A stretch of 64,000 nucleotides of DNA from Companilactobacillus sp. Lineage in GTDB: Bacteria > Bacillota > Bacilli > Lactobacillales > Lactobacillaceae. The stretch covers positions 248,001 to 312,000 of the forward strand of contig NZ_JAKVLR010000001.1 of assembly GCF_022484265.1 (NCBI RefSeq), written 5' to 3'. The translations under genes and the position numbers were made by a program. This document shows, piece by piece, positions 41,367-51,278 of the stretch; the first letter of the stretch is position 1; each line of letters opens with the position of its first letter. A model generated the notes under the pieces. The model was not told the DNA's origin, made no database searches, and saw only the letters and a list, made by a program, of their open reading frames with translations.

Positions 41367-42945
41367 TAAACAGTTAAAATCACTGATCAAAGTAAATATG
41401 CTGCTGTTGAATCCACAAGTAACAGATAGATTCCGTAAAAAGGGATTTACTGGCGAAAGCCTGACTAAACGACTGTTCAGACAATCTGCGATTAGTACTT
41501 TGTTATTTGTTTTACTTTATGGATTCTTGATGGCCGCAATGGATTTCAGTAAAATGCCAGGGATGTTTACGTTCTACGTAGCCTTATTTATTTTATTGAG
41601 TTTTTCACAAAGCATATCAGGTATTTACAATGTTTTTTTTGCCGGTAAAGATTTGCCAAACTATTTGCCACTACCATTTAAACAACGAGATATATTTCTA
41701 AGTAAAATTGCAGTTTTATCTTTAAACATCGTTCCGTTCACGTTGCCGATGCTACTGGTGTTTTTTGCAACCGCCTGGAGAAGTGGAATGATGATTGTCT
41801 TAGCCGTAGTTTGGTCTATTATTGGATATTTGGTCGTCATTTCGGCAATTTATCTGATCTGTACATTTCTGGTTTTCGGACTGGTCAAAACCAAACTATT
41901 TAAAAAGCATCAAAACTTAGTCATGAGTTCTTTGATGACAATATCAATGGTCATTGCCATTGGTGGAATCATGATCATGAATATGAATTCCGATACAGGA
42001 TCGGGTACTGACCGAACACCAATCAATTTTTTAATGCCACTTTACGCGGTTTTCAATAAACCTTTTTCGATGGAAAGTTTGCTGACTTGGGTAGTTTTGA
42101 TTGGTGCAATCATCATATTGGTCCTTATTTTACAAAAATTTGTTTTACCTCAATTAGGTGAACAGTTGACTTCGGTTAATTCATCATTGACCAGCTTTAG
42201 CCGTCAGCGAAAACATTCAAAACGCTTTAGTTTGGACCAAAGTTTGGATGCATATAATAGACAGCTTTTAACTGAACCTAATCTAATCTTGCAAGTGGTC
42301 ATCAACTCAGTCATGGTGCCACTGATTTTTATCATTTCTTTTGCCTTTGCGGATCTGTCGATGAATTTTGATTTGAAGTGGATCGGCGTTTTCTTTGTTT
42401 CGGGAATGTTTCTCAGCATTTTAACGACTAATCAATCATCCTTGATCAGCAATTTAATTTCGCTTGATCGGTCTAATTTTGAATTTGTTTACTCGTTGCC
42501 GATATCAATGAAAAAATATTTGAATCGAAAATTTAAACTCGGATATCTTTTTCAAGTTATCGTTAATCTAATTATTTTGATCATCATGGCTTTGTTGATC
42601 AAACTGTCGTGGAAAATGGTCGTTGCAATGATTATTGGCATGTTACTGGGAACTTATTTAGTCTGTTTACACTTTTTCAGAAGAGATTTTCGACTTCGGT
42701 CGACTAATTGGACTAACATTACCGAGTTGTTCAATCGTGGTGGTGGAAATATCGCCATGATGCTCTCGATGACTTTAAATATTTTGGTCAGTATTTTGGT
42801 GATCGGTATTTACTCAGCTGGTATCTTTTATTTATCCAGTATTTTTAGTTGGATAGTTAATGGCGTAGTCGCTGCAGTAATCATTATTGGCGGTTTTGTT
42901 TATTATCAAAATTATCGTCAAACATTTTGGAATCAATTGCTGTAA
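41359..42945 (+). CDS. ABC transporter permease
   Basis: Start ATG 41359 with GAAGGTGG before it; 528 residues with around ten to twelve membrane helices in two sets, separated by a hydrophilic stretch near residues 270-310. Coupled to the preceding ATPase. Substrate unknown; a peptide, drug or processing-related export function (EcsB-like) is possible. Confidence 0.75.
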   Translation: MISKQLKSLIKVNMLLLNPQVTDRFRKKGFTGESLTKRLFRQSAISTLLFVLLYGFLMAAMDFSKMPGMFTFYVALFILLSFSQSISGIYNVFFAGKDLPNYLPLPFKQRDIFLSKIAVLSLNIVPFTLPMLLVFFATAWRSGMMIVLAVVWSIIGYLVVISAIYLICTFLVFGLVKTKLFKKHQNLVMSSLMTISMVIAIGGIMIMNMNSDTGSGTDRTPINFLMPLYAVFNKPFSMESLLTWVVLIGAIIILVLILQKFVLPQLGEQLTSVNSSLTSFSRQRKHSKRFSLDQSLDAYNRQLLTEPNLILQVVINSVMVPLIFIISFAFADLSMNFDLKWIGVFFVSGMFLSILTTNQSSLISNLISLDRSNFEFVYSLPISMKKYLNRKFKLGYLFQVIVNLIILIIMALLIKLSWKMVVAMIIGMLLGTYLVCLHFFRRDFRLRSTNWTNITELFNRGGGNIAMMLSMTLNILVSILVIGIYSAGIFYLSSIFSWIVNGVVAAVIIIGGFVYYQNYRQTFWNQLL

Positions 42946-42950
42946 TTTGG

Positions 42951-42983
42951 AGCGTTTCTGAGTAATTTCAGAAGCGTTTTTTA
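42951..42983 (+). terminator. Rho-independent terminator
   Basis: CGTTTCTGA pairs with TCAGAAGCG (one T.G), then T6. Confidence 0.85.
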
Positions 42984-43055
42984 ATTTATTAGAAAATTCC
43001 ATAATTATCACAAATATATTCATGATGACTGATATAGTGTTATTTGGAGGTAATT

Positions 43056-43793
43056 ATGTATAGTTGGGTATTCATCATAATCCTGGTCGCGATGATGGCC
43101 GGATTTGTACAGGGTGTGACAGGATTTGGTTCGGGTATTGTGATGATGGTATTTTTGCCACACATATTACCGATCAGTCAAAGTGCCGGAGTTTCAACGC
43201 TGACCATGATCGTCGCAAATTTCATGGTCTTTTGGCACTACAGAAAACATTTACATTGGCAAAGGCTAGTTAGACCATTTTCGATTTATATTGTTGTTGC
43301 GATAATTTCGTTATATATTAGTCAATTCTTAGCACCGACATATTTAAAAATCTTACTGGGAGTCTTACTAGTCTGCTTGTCGCTGTATTATACGATCATG
43401 AATGTCCGTAAAATCAATGTCAGCTCGATCCCTTTGATAATAATGGTGATTTTTTCGATCATCTCAGGATTTTTCAACGGTATGTTCGGTATTGGTGGGC
43501 CGCTCATGGCACTTTATTTCCTAACGATCTCAAAAACTAAGGAAACTTATCTGGCCAGTATTCAAGCATTCTTTTTGATCGATACGGTGATAATGACATC
43601 CCTACGTTTTTCAATGGGAGTCTTAGATCTCAACAGTTTAAAATATGTTGCCGTGGGAATTATTGGTGCTGTGATTGGGACGATATTAGCTAATCGATTA
43701 GTCAGACATTTAAATATTAATGTAATGACGATTTTTATTTATATCTTTATTGGAATCAGCGGACTGTATTATTTGATTACAGCGTTGATATAA
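43056..43793 (+). CDS. TauE/SafE family membrane permease
   Basis: Start ATG 43056, right after TTGGAGG at 43044-43050; 245 residues. Seven or eight membrane helices, with the family repeats GFVQGVTGFGSGIVMM and GFFNGMFGIGGPLMALYF in each half. TauE/SafE proteins move sulfite, sulfoacetate or related anions. The substrate is unknown. Confidence 0.85.
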   Translation: MYSWVFIIILVAMMAGFVQGVTGFGSGIVMMVFLPHILPISQSAGVSTLTMIVANFMVFWHYRKHLHWQRLVRPFSIYIVVAIISLYISQFLAPTYLKILLGVLLVCLSLYYTIMNVRKINVSSIPLIIMVIFSIISGFFNGMFGIGGPLMALYFLTISKTKETYLASIQAFFLIDTVIMTSLRFSMGVLDLNSLKYVAVGIIGAVIGTILANRLVRHLNINVMTIFIYIFIGISGLYYLITALI

Positions 43794-43826
43794 CACTTAA
43801 TTTTAAAGTTGAGTGTTATTTTTTTT
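43790..43826 (+). terminator. Rho-independent terminator
   Basis: ATAACACTTAA pairs with TTGAGTGTTAT (one A.G end mismatch-tolerant), then T8. Confidence 0.9.
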
Positions 43827-43835
43827 CAAAAAAAC

Positions 43836-43866
43836 TTGTCCTGAAGTCGACTCCAGGATATATATT
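43836..43866 (+). promoter_or_regulatory. MerR-type promoter with 19-bp spacer and palindrome
   Basis: TTGTCC (43836-43841) and TATATT (43861-43866) are separated by 19 bp, the overlong spacer typical of MerR-activated promoters. The spacer region contains CCTGAAGTCGACTCCAGG (43840-43857), an imperfect palindrome. The MerR gene at 45288, third in the operon, is the natural regulator. Confidence 0.75.
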
Positions 43867-43926
43867 GAATTTATCGTCAATTGACGATTAAGCATTATTC
43901 AAATAAATATCATTAAGGAGAACATT

Positions 43927-44430
43927 ATGGAATCAATTAATTGGTCAACAGAATTTTTACCTGGAACAACTGATAACTTCGTTTCAAACGAGGTGATTGC
44001 TCAGGGAATAACTTTAGACAGTGTTTGGAACAATTTGGTAGATACATCTAAATGGGAAAAATATTATGACAACGCCACTAACATCGATTTAGAAGACAAA
44101 AAAGATACTTTGCTTCATTTTGGAGAATCATTTCACTTTGATACTTTTGGATTTCCAATCGATGCTCAAGTTATGGAATTAGTAGCACCAACTGATGGAA
44201 AAATTGCCAGATTAGCTTGGCATGGTTGGCAAAATGGAGATGCCGATACACAATTTGATGTTTACCACGCATTTTTGATTGAAAGATTATCAGATGATCG
44301 AATCAGATTGTTGACTCAAGAATCTCAAATTGGCAAACCTGCAGCAGAATTGGCAAAACAAGATCCCAATCCTATGTTAAATGGGCATCAAAAGTGGCTC
44401 GATGGTTTAGTAAGAATCGCCAAAAAATAA
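43927..44430 (+). CDS. SRPBCC/START-like domain protein
   Basis: A 167-residue protein with RBS AAGGAGAA. NWSTEFLPGTTDNFVSNEV and VWNNLVDTSKWEKYYDNAT resemble polyketide-cyclase/SRPBCC proteins that hold hydrophobic ligands. First gene of the MerR-controlled operon with an SDR; a shared small-molecule substrate is likely but unknown. Confidence 0.65.
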   Translation: MESINWSTEFLPGTTDNFVSNEVIAQGITLDSVWNNLVDTSKWEKYYDNATNIDLEDKKDTLLHFGESFHFDTFGFPIDAQVMELVAPTDGKIARLAWHGWQNGDADTQFDVYHAFLIERLSDDRIRLLTQESQIGKPAAELAKQDPNPMLNGHQKWLDGLVRIAKK

Positions 44431-44442
44431 ACGAGGGTTAAT

Positions 44443-45273
44443 ATGACAAAAACATGGTTAATTACCGGAACCTCGAGTGGTTTTGGAAAAGAATTAGCAA
44501 CGATAGTGGCGAAAGATGAAGATGCAAACTTGATAGCAACGGCTCGAAATTTGAATGATTTAAAATATCTGGATCAATTTGATCAAACAAAAATTATCAA
44601 GAGTGTTGTAGATGTTACAAATTTAGACGAAATTAAGAAATTATCGGATGATATCAAGAATAGTTTTGGAACTGTTGATGTCTTAGTTAATAATGCTGGA
44701 ATCGGATATTTTTCAACGATTGAAGAAAGTGATATGGAACAAGTAAGATACATGTTTGATGTCAATGTCTTTGGTCTTGCAAATGTAACCAATGAAATTT
44801 TACCGATGATGAGAGATCAAAAATCGGGTGTAATCATTAATTTATCATCGGCACTTGCATTAACGACATTACCAACCATGGGATTTTACAGTGCGACAAA
44901 ATATGCAGTTGAAGGTTATTCAGATACTTTACGACAAGAAGTAGCTAAGCTAGGAATTCAAGTAATGAACGTGGAACCAAGTGGCGCAAGAACTGAATGG
45001 TCGGGTCGTTCTTCTATGAAAAGCATCCCTAAGATTGCTGATTACTTACAGTTTTCTGATTCAGTATCATCAGTTTCGGATTCTGTGCATGATGCGCCTG
45101 GTGATCCCAAATTGATTGCCAAAGTCATTTTTGATCAAGTTACTACAAAAAAGAATCTGCCGAAACATTTACCATTGGGTGAGTTCGCTTATAATGGAAG
45201 CCTAAGCAATCTTAAAAATATGGTTTCAGAGATTGAAAAAAATCAATCTATTTCGCTATCAACAGATGATTAA
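44443..45273 (+). CDS. Short-chain dehydrogenase/reductase
   Basis: A 276-residue classical SDR. Cofactor motif TGTSSGFG at residues about 8-15, NNAG, catalytic Ser in INLSSALAL and YSATK (Tyr/Lys). After the core comes a specificity-lid region. Second gene of the MerR operon. Substrate unknown. Confidence 0.88.
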   Translation: MTKTWLITGTSSGFGKELATIVAKDEDANLIATARNLNDLKYLDQFDQTKIIKSVVDVTNLDEIKKLSDDIKNSFGTVDVLVNNAGIGYFSTIEESDMEQVRYMFDVNVFGLANVTNEILPMMRDQKSGVIINLSSALALTTLPTMGFYSATKYAVEGYSDTLRQEVAKLGIQVMNVEPSGARTEWSGRSSMKSIPKIADYLQFSDSVSSVSDSVHDAPGDPKLIAKVIFDQVTTKKNLPKHLPLGEFAYNGSLSNLKNMVSEIEKNQSISLSTDD

Positions 45274-45287
45274 TATGAGGTGACATT

Positions 45288-45797
45288 ATGGTCTATAGCA
45301 TTGGTCAAGTTTCAAAAGAATTGGGAGTTACGATTGATACGATCAGATATTATGATAAATCGGGTTTATTGCCATTCGTGAAACGAAATGAAATTGGTAG
45401 AAGAGAATTTACCGATAATGATATTCATTTGATGAGGACCATTATTTGTCTGAAAAACGCAGGCGTGTCTGTATCAGATATTTCCAAATTCATTGAATTT
45501 CGTTTACAAGGTGACAGTACCCTAGATAAACGTTATCAGTTGTTGGAAGAACATCGAAAAGATTTACAACAACATATCACCGATCTTCAGGATACGATGA
45601 GTTATTTAAAATATAAAGAGTGGTACTATAAAACGGCCGTAGACGCGGGAACGGAAACAATCCATTTTGTACCTGGGACTAACGAAGTTATTCCTGAATT
45701 GAATAAAGAGTACAGCCAACATTTACAAGACATCGGGGATATGATGGAATATCAAAACTTTGCAAATGTTAAAGATTATCGAAATCGAAATAATTAA
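45288..45797 (+). CDS. MerR family regulator
   Basis: 169 residues with RBS GAGGTGA at 45275-45281. N-terminal HTH and wing (YSIGQVSKELGVTIDTIRYYDKSGLLPF, shown here in parts: YSIGQVSKELG and TIRYYDKSGL), then a dimerising coiled coil. There are no Cys ligands of metal sensors, so it belongs with the aldehyde/organic sensing AdhR-type group. It probably activates the 43836 promoter and thus its own operon. Confidence 0.85.
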   Translation: MVYSIGQVSKELGVTIDTIRYYDKSGLLPFVKRNEIGRREFTDNDIHLMRTIICLKNAGVSVSDISKFIEFRLQGDSTLDKRYQLLEEHRKDLQQHITDLQDTMSYLKYKEWYYKTAVDAGTETIHFVPGTNEVIPELNKEYSQHLQDIGDMMEYQNFANVKDYRNRNN

Positions 45798-45886
45798 CAA
45801 AAAATTTACTCGAAGTCTCCTAAAGGGTTATGTTTCTCCGATATGTCTGGTAGAGTTAAAAGAAGACTATGTATGGGAGTTTATGT

Positions 45887-46708
45887 ATGTATAAGATGAT
45901 TGTTTGCGATTTAGACGAAACGTTAATGAGTGAAGACGGTACGTTGTCTGACAAAAATACTGTTGCTATTAAGGCAGCAACAAAAAAGGGCGTTTATTTC
46001 GTTCCAAACTCTGGTCGTAGCTATACGTCATTTCAAAACGACCTACAAACTATGGGATTGTATGATCAAGAAAACCAATATTCGATTTCATATAATGGTG
46101 GTCTGATCTCTGAAAATAAGGGCAATCGACCACTAGTAGTCAACGCGATGGATTATGATTTGGCCAAACAGGTCTTTGAAATTGGGATTGCAAATCCTAA
46201 GGCAGATACTCATGTTTACACCCAGGATAAGCTGTTCATATTCAACACCATTGCTGACGATGCCGCTTATTTAAAAAATCGTGGTGTTACTTTTGAAGAG
46301 ATGTCTGAACCAAATTTTGAACAATTTAAAAACCTTAACATCATGAAAATAATTATGGATCTTCCAACAATGGAACTACGCAAACAAATGCAAGCTGACG
46401 TTGAAGCAGAAGTCGATCCATCAAAGCTGGCCGTAACCTATTCGTCTGATCGATATGTAGAATTTAATCCTGCAGGGATCGACAAGGGAAGTGCAACTTT
46501 GCAATTAGCTCAAAAGCTAGGTATCAAGCCGGAAGAAGTAATTGCTGCCGGAGACAACGGCAATGATTTGCCAATGTTGAAAGTAGTTGGATTACCAGTC
46601 AGTGTCGCCAACGGAATTGACAGCGTTAAATCCGTTGCAAAATATGTAACTGAAGCTGACAATAATCACGATGCTTTAGCAGAAGTAATCAATAAATTCG
46701 TATTGTAA
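45887..46708 (+). CDS. Cof-type HAD family phosphatase
   Basis: Start ATG 45887 (GGGAG at 45874-45878; an in-frame ATG at 45869 precedes the RBS); 273 residues. Motif I CDLDETLMSEDG, motif II in VPNSGR, C-terminal GDNGNDLPML. This is the Cof/YidA group acting on sugar phosphates or nucleotides. Substrate unknown. Confidence 0.88.
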   Translation: MYKMIVCDLDETLMSEDGTLSDKNTVAIKAATKKGVYFVPNSGRSYTSFQNDLQTMGLYDQENQYSISYNGGLISENKGNRPLVVNAMDYDLAKQVFEIGIANPKADTHVYTQDKLFIFNTIADDAAYLKNRGVTFEEMSEPNFEQFKNLNIMKIIMDLPTMELRKQMQADVEAEVDPSKLAVTYSSDRYVEFNPAGIDKGSATLQLAQKLGIKPEEVIAAGDNGNDLPMLKVVGLPVSVANGIDSVKSVAKYVTEADNNHDALAEVINKFVL

Positions 46709-46750
46709 AAAAATAACGATAACCTCGTGAAAAAGGTTATCGTTATTTTT
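46709..46750. terminator. Bidirectional terminator
   Basis: AAAATAACGATAACCT pairs with AGGTTATCGTTATTTT between convergent genes; T-runs on both sides. Confidence 0.95.
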
Positions 46751-46755
46751 GTGTG

Positions 46756-47751
46756 CTAATTAAGAATTGTGTTAATACGTTCAATTTCATCTTTTGTAAA
46801 TTTCAGATTATCTAAAGCTTTTAAATTATCATCCAAGTGGTCATTGTTAGTCGTTCCAATAATAACGCTAGCAACTACTGGGTCTCTTAGTAACCATGCT
46901 AGTGCCATTTGGCTCAGCGTTTGGTCACGATTTTGGGCAACATCGTTTAAGCTATTTAATTTTTCGACCAATGCATCTTTGCCGTTTTCTAATAGCTTGG
47001 CATTTGTCCGATGGATACTGTAGCTGTCAGTGATACCATTTAGATAACGGTCGCTGAGTAATCCTTCGCATAAAGGACCATAAGCGATTGCACTAGCACC
47101 GCCATCTTTAAGGGCATCGATCAAACCGCTTTTTTCAGCATGATCGTTTAGCATGTTCATACTCATCTGATCAAGTACAAAAGGCGTGCCTAATTTTTTG
47201 AATAATGAGACTGCCTTGTTTAGTTCAGGAACTTCATAGTTTGAAACCCCAACGTACAAAGCTTTACCGGAACGAACGATGTCATCCAAAGCCCTAACAG
47301 TTTCTTCAATTGGCGTTTGATCATCATAGCGGTGGGCATAATAAATGTCGACGTAATCAAGATTTAAGCGACTTAATGAGCCGTCAATACCTTGCAATAA
47401 TGATTTGCGTGAAGTCCCAATTCCGTAAGGTCCGTCGTGAATTTCATAACCAGCTTTTGTTGCGATAACCAATTCGTCTCGATAAGCTGCTAAATCGTCT
47501 TTTAAAATTTGTCCTAAAAGTGTTTCTGTGCTTCCAAAATCTGTTTGACCATTGCCATAGTGGTTGGCAACATCAAAATGAAAGACACCCTTATCAAATG
47601 CGTGAAGAATCACATCTCGTCTTTCACTTAATGGGTCAGCGCTACCATAATGTCTCCAAAGTCCTAAAGAAATCGGTGGCAACATTAAGCCACTGTTTCC
47701 TGCGTGGCGAACGGTGGTATTGTCGTAGCGATTATCTGCTGCATGGTACAT
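46756..47751 (-). CDS. Aldo/keto reductase (YghZ/Kv-beta type)
   Basis: A 331-residue protein with RBS GGGAGG before ATG 47751. LPPISLGLWRHYGS, FDVANHYGNG (Asp/Tyr), IATKAGYE (Lys) and IYYAHRYD (His) are typical of the YghZ subfamily, which reduces L-glyceraldehyde-3-phosphate or methylglyoxal. The exact substrate is inferred only at subfamily level. Confidence 0.87.
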   Translation of the reverse strand: MYHAADNRYDNTTVRHAGNSGLMLPPISLGLWRHYGSADPLSERRDVILHAFDKGVFHFDVANHYGNGQTDFGSTETLLGQILKDDLAAYRDELVIATKAGYEIHDGPYGIGTSRKSLLQGIDGSLSRLNLDYVDIYYAHRYDDQTPIEETVRALDDIVRSGKALYVGVSNYEVPELNKAVSLFKKLGTPFVLDQMSMNMLNDHAEKSGLIDALKDGGASAIAYGPLCEGLLSDRYLNGITDSYSIHRTNAKLLENGKDALVEKLNSLNDVAQNRDQTLSQMALAWLLRDPVVASVIIGTTNNDHLDDNLKALDNLKFTKDEIERINTILN

Positions 47752-47833
47752 TTTTCATCAACCTCCCAAGTTAATACTATTTAATTTTATTCCTTAAAGT
47801 AAGTTGTCACAACAATCAGTGTAAATCCTAAAA

Positions 47834-48322
47834 TTACAAGTCTTCGACTGTAACTTCATTGCCATGTTTTTCAATCATATTTACTAGGTCAGTAACTTTT
47901 AACCAAACCGTTGCAGTATTGTCATTAGGATGAACGCCGATAATCTGTTTGTCATCAAAAAATGACTTATCTAAATAGAAATGCACTTGACGTTCTTCAT
48001 CATTTAATAAACCCAATGGTGTGACGGAGCCAGGAATCAACTTCAAAATGTCTTTTAAATCATTTTCAGAGGCAAATGACAATCGGCGAGTATCGTTTTG
48101 TTTTCGGAATTCTTTTAAATCAACTCGTTTATCGCCTTTGACTGTAATTAGATAGTAGTTTCTTTTTTTATCGTCACGAACGAAAAGATTTTTGGCATCA
48201 GCATCCGGATAGGGGAGTTTTACCTCAGAAAGTTCTTCCATATTGTAAACTGCAGGGTGTTCGGTAATTTCGTGCCAGACATTCAATTCATTTAAATAAT
48301 CAAATACTGCTTGTTTGTTCAT
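47834..48322 (-). CDS. prdX: Prolyl-tRNA deacylase (ProX/PrdX, trans-editing)
   Basis: Start ATG 48322 with AGGTGG upstream (the longer frame to 48367 has no RBS); 162 residues. YbaK/ProX fold: EITEHPAVYNMEEL, NLFVRDDKKRNYYLITVKGD, GSVTPLGLLND, IGVHPNDNTATVWL. It clears Ala-tRNA(Pro) in trans. It lies just downstream of the DUF2200 gene on the same strand. Confidence 0.88.
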   Translation of the reverse strand: MNKQAVFDYLNELNVWHEITEHPAVYNMEELSEVKLPYPDADAKNLFVRDDKKRNYYLITVKGDKRVDLKEFRKQNDTRRLSFASENDLKDILKLIPGSVTPLGLLNDEERQVHFYLDKSFFDDKQIIGVHPNDNTATVWLKVTDLVNMIEKHGNEVTVEDL

Positions 48323-48344
48323 TTTAATCCACCTAGTTTCTGTT

Positions 48345-48695
48345 TTATTGACGTTCAATTTTTTCAAGCGACTTGCCTTTTGCTAATTCGTCAACTAATT
48401 TATCTAAATATCGGATCTTCTGCATCAATGGATCTTCCACATCTTCAACTCGGACGCCACAAATAACGCCAGTTATCTTGTCAGCATTAGGATTAAGTTG
48501 TGGCATGTTCGCAAAAAATTCTTCCATGGTTGAACCGGTATCGATTTGTTGCGTTAATGATTTGTCGTCGTAACCAGTCAACCAGAAAATAATTTGTCTC
48601 AAATCGTGCTCAGATTGATTTTTACGTTCGATCTTTTTCACGTAGGCATCGTAAATTGCACTGAATTTCATCTGAAAAATCTTCGTATTCGCCAT
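48345..48695 (-). CDS. DUF2200 family protein
   Basis: A 116-residue protein with RBS GAGGTGA. KIFQMKFSAIYDAYVKKIERK and IIFWLTGYDDKSL are the hallmark region of DUF2200 cytosolic proteins, function unknown. Probably cotranscribed with prdX (gap 22 nt). Confidence 0.85.
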   Translation of the reverse strand: MANTKIFQMKFSAIYDAYVKKIERKNQSEHDLRQIIFWLTGYDDKSLTQQIDTGSTMEEFFANMPQLNPNADKITGVICGVRVEDVEDPLMQKIRYLDKLVDELAKGKSLEKIERQ

Positions 48696-48775
48696 AAGTC
48701 ACCTCAGAGTCGTTTATTCAACTATAACATTTTTCATATTTTGGTATGCGCTTTCGATTGGTCAAAATATGGTCG

Positions 48776-48979
48776 TTATGAGTTTTCTGGTCGTTTTAAT
48801 CCCAAAATATCAAAGGGACTCAGATAACGAGATTTCATGATAATATCAATTATTTCATTAGGTTCTTCTGGATGTTCTTGTTTAAGCCAAAGTTCAATGA
48901 TGGCTTGATAGATCTTAAAGTTATCTGCCGTAGTATCTTGATACGTTTCCTTATGTGCAATGAATGTAAAAACTAAAAG
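48776..48979 (-). pseudogene. Gene remnant without start codon
   Basis: A minus-strand frame is open for 67 codons from the TGA at 48980-48982 to TAA 48776-48778, and its composition looks coding (FTFIAHKETYQDTTADNFKI, then LWLKQEHPEEPNEI). There is no ATG, GTG or TTG at the start and no RBS, so it looks like the C-terminal remains of a lost gene. Family not recognised. Confidence 0.4.
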
Positions 48980-49072
48980 TCAAAAAATTTTTGGCATGTT
49001 ATAATTGTTTACGCGTTTTTTGATTCAAATAGTAATTTAGATAATCATTTCGGCCTATTTTAGGAGGATTAT

Positions 49073-51274
49073 ATGCCAACAAAAGAAGAAAATAATTTGG
49101 TTGAGTTGGCTCAACCTGTCCATCAACAGCTGAGTCAATTCAAGGTCCAACAAATTCAAGCAGTTTTAGCTCTCTTGGATGAAGGTAATACGGTTCCATT
49201 TATTGCTCGTTATCGAAAAGAACGTACTGGTACCCTTGATGAAGTACAAATAAGAGATATCGAGGACGAAGCCAATCGATTGATGAAATTAAATCAACGT
49301 CGTGCAGACGTGCTGAAATTGATTCAAGAACAAGGTAAATTAACTCCGAATTTGAAAAAACAATTGGAAGAAGCAACCGCATTACAACAAGTTGAGGATA
49401 TATATCTACCATACAAACAAAAGAGAAGAACCAAAGCGACAATCGCGCGTGAAGCAGGATTAGAACCTTTGTCTAATTGGTTAATGACCTTCCCGGCAGG
49501 ACGTTTGGATGAAAAAGCTAAGACTTTTATTGATGCAAAAAAGGATCTGCCAGATTTAGAATCAGTTTGGGCTGGTGTCCACGAAATTCTGGCGGAATCA
49601 TTTAGCGAACGTGTAGCTTTTCGAACATGGATCCGAAATTATACTTGGAAAAATGGTGAATTAGCTAGCAAGGTCAAACGTGGTGCAAAAGAAGACGATG
49701 AGCAACAGATTTATGAGACTTATTATGACTTTGCCCAATCATTAAAACAGATTCCTCCATATCGTGTTTTAGCCATCAATCGTGGCGAACGAGAAAAAAT
49801 ATTGACTGTTGGAATTGCCGTAGATACCGCTCCAATTACCAAATTTGGATATACTCGATTAATTGGTGGCAATGTTGGACCTGCCGTGATCAAGGTCAAA
49901 GCGGCATTTGATGATGCATATAAACGTTTCATCGGTCCAGCGATTGAACGAGAATTACGTCGCCAACTATCAGATACAGCTGACGAACATGCCATTCAAA
50001 TATTTGGCAATAACTTATATCATTTGCTAATGCAGGCTCCTTTGAAGGGCAAGGTTGTCATGGGCTTTGATCCAGCCTTCAGAACTGGTTGTAAATTGGC
50101 AATTATGGATGCTAACGGTCGTTTTTTGGCCAAACAAGTAATCTATCCGCATAAGCCTGCTAATAGTGAGAAAAGAGCAGCAGCTGCTGTAGAATTTAAA
50201 GAATTACTTGAAAAATATCACGTGGAAATGATTGCGATTGGTAATGGAACAGCTAGTCGTGAATCAGAAGAATTTGTCAGTGAAATCTTGAAGACATTGG
50301 ATCATCCAGTTTATTACGTAATCGTGAATGAAGCTGGTGCATCAGTCTATTCAGCCAGTGAAAATGCGCGTGCCGAGTTTGCCGACTTACACGTTGAAGA
50401 ACGTTCAGCCATCAGTATTGGTCGCCGATTGCAGGATCCATTAGCTGAGTTGATCAAAGTTGATCCTAAGGCTATTGGAGTCGGACAGTATCAACATGAC
50501 GTGCCCGAAAAGGAGTTAGACCAACAATTGGATCGTGTTGTTGAAACTGCAGTTAACCAAGTAGGCGTTAACGTAAATACAGCTAGTCCGGAATTATTGA
50601 CTCATATTTCTGGTTTGACGGGCACTACTGCTCAAAATATTGTAAATTACAGGAATGAAAATGGCACATTCAAAGATCGTAAATCACTTAAATCCGTTCC
50701 AAGATTAGGACCAAAGGCGTACCAGCAATCCGTTGGCTTTTTACGGATCATTGCCGGTAATGATCCTTTAGATAATACTGATATTCATCCGGAAAGCTAC
50801 ACTGCGGCACGGAAATTACTCAACGGAATTGATGCTTCAACAGATGTAATTGGTAGTGTTGAGCTGCAAAATAAATTGAGTAAATTAAATAAGCATGAAT
50901 GGTCAGAAAGGTTAGATATCGGTGAGGCAACTTTAACTGATATTATTACTGGACTTAGTAAACCTGGTCGAGACTTACGTGACAGCATGCCTGCACCATT
51001 ATTACGTCAGGACGTCTTAACGATGGCCGATTTAAAACCAGGGATGGAACTTCAAGGTACCGTAAGAAACGTTGTTGATTTCGGTGCATTTGTCGATATT
51101 GGCGTAAAGCAAGACGGCCTAGTTCATATTTCTCAATTGGCAGACCGATACGTTAGTGATCCGAGCACAGTAGTAACCATTGGAGACATTGTGACAGTTT
51201 GGGTCGTCGAAGTAGACGAAAACCGTCAACGAATTCAGTTGACTATGCGTAAGGATCAGATTAATTCAAAATAA
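49073..51274 (+). CDS. tex: Tex family RNA-binding S1 protein
   Basis: A 733-residue protein with RBS TAGGAGGA. Tex-N helical domain, YqgF/RuvX-like nuclease fold (VMGFDPAFRTGCKLAI), helix-hairpin-helix motifs (VNVNTASPELLTHISG) and a C-terminal S1 domain (GMELQGTVRNVVDFGAFVDIG). A conserved housekeeping protein linked to transcription and RNA handling. Confidence 0.93.
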   Translation: MPTKEENNLVELAQPVHQQLSQFKVQQIQAVLALLDEGNTVPFIARYRKERTGTLDEVQIRDIEDEANRLMKLNQRRADVLKLIQEQGKLTPNLKKQLEEATALQQVEDIYLPYKQKRRTKATIAREAGLEPLSNWLMTFPAGRLDEKAKTFIDAKKDLPDLESVWAGVHEILAESFSERVAFRTWIRNYTWKNGELASKVKRGAKEDDEQQIYETYYDFAQSLKQIPPYRVLAINRGEREKILTVGIAVDTAPITKFGYTRLIGGNVGPAVIKVKAAFDDAYKRFIGPAIERELRRQLSDTADEHAIQIFGNNLYHLLMQAPLKGKVVMGFDPAFRTGCKLAIMDANGRFLAKQVIYPHKPANSEKRAAAAVEFKELLEKYHVEMIAIGNGTASRESEEFVSEILKTLDHPVYYVIVNEAGASVYSASENARAEFADLHVEERSAISIGRRLQDPLAELIKVDPKAIGVGQYQHDVPEKELDQQLDRVVETAVNQVGVNVNTASPELLTHISGLTGTTAQNIVNYRNENGTFKDRKSLKSVPRLGPKAYQQSVGFLRIIAGNDPLDNTDIHPESYTAARKLLNGIDASTDVIGSVELQNKLSKLNKHEWSERLDIGEATLTDIITGLSKPGRDLRDSMPAPLLRQDVLTMADLKPGMELQGTVRNVVDFGAFVDIGVKQDGLVHISQLADRYVSDPSTVVTIGDIVTVWVVEVDENRQRIQLTMRKDQINSK

Positions 51275-51278
51275 ACAC

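Noticed and set aside
45796..45866. Second MerR-type operator before the HAD gene
   Set aside because: TTTACT/TTATGT spacing is possible, but the spacer lacks a clear palindrome.
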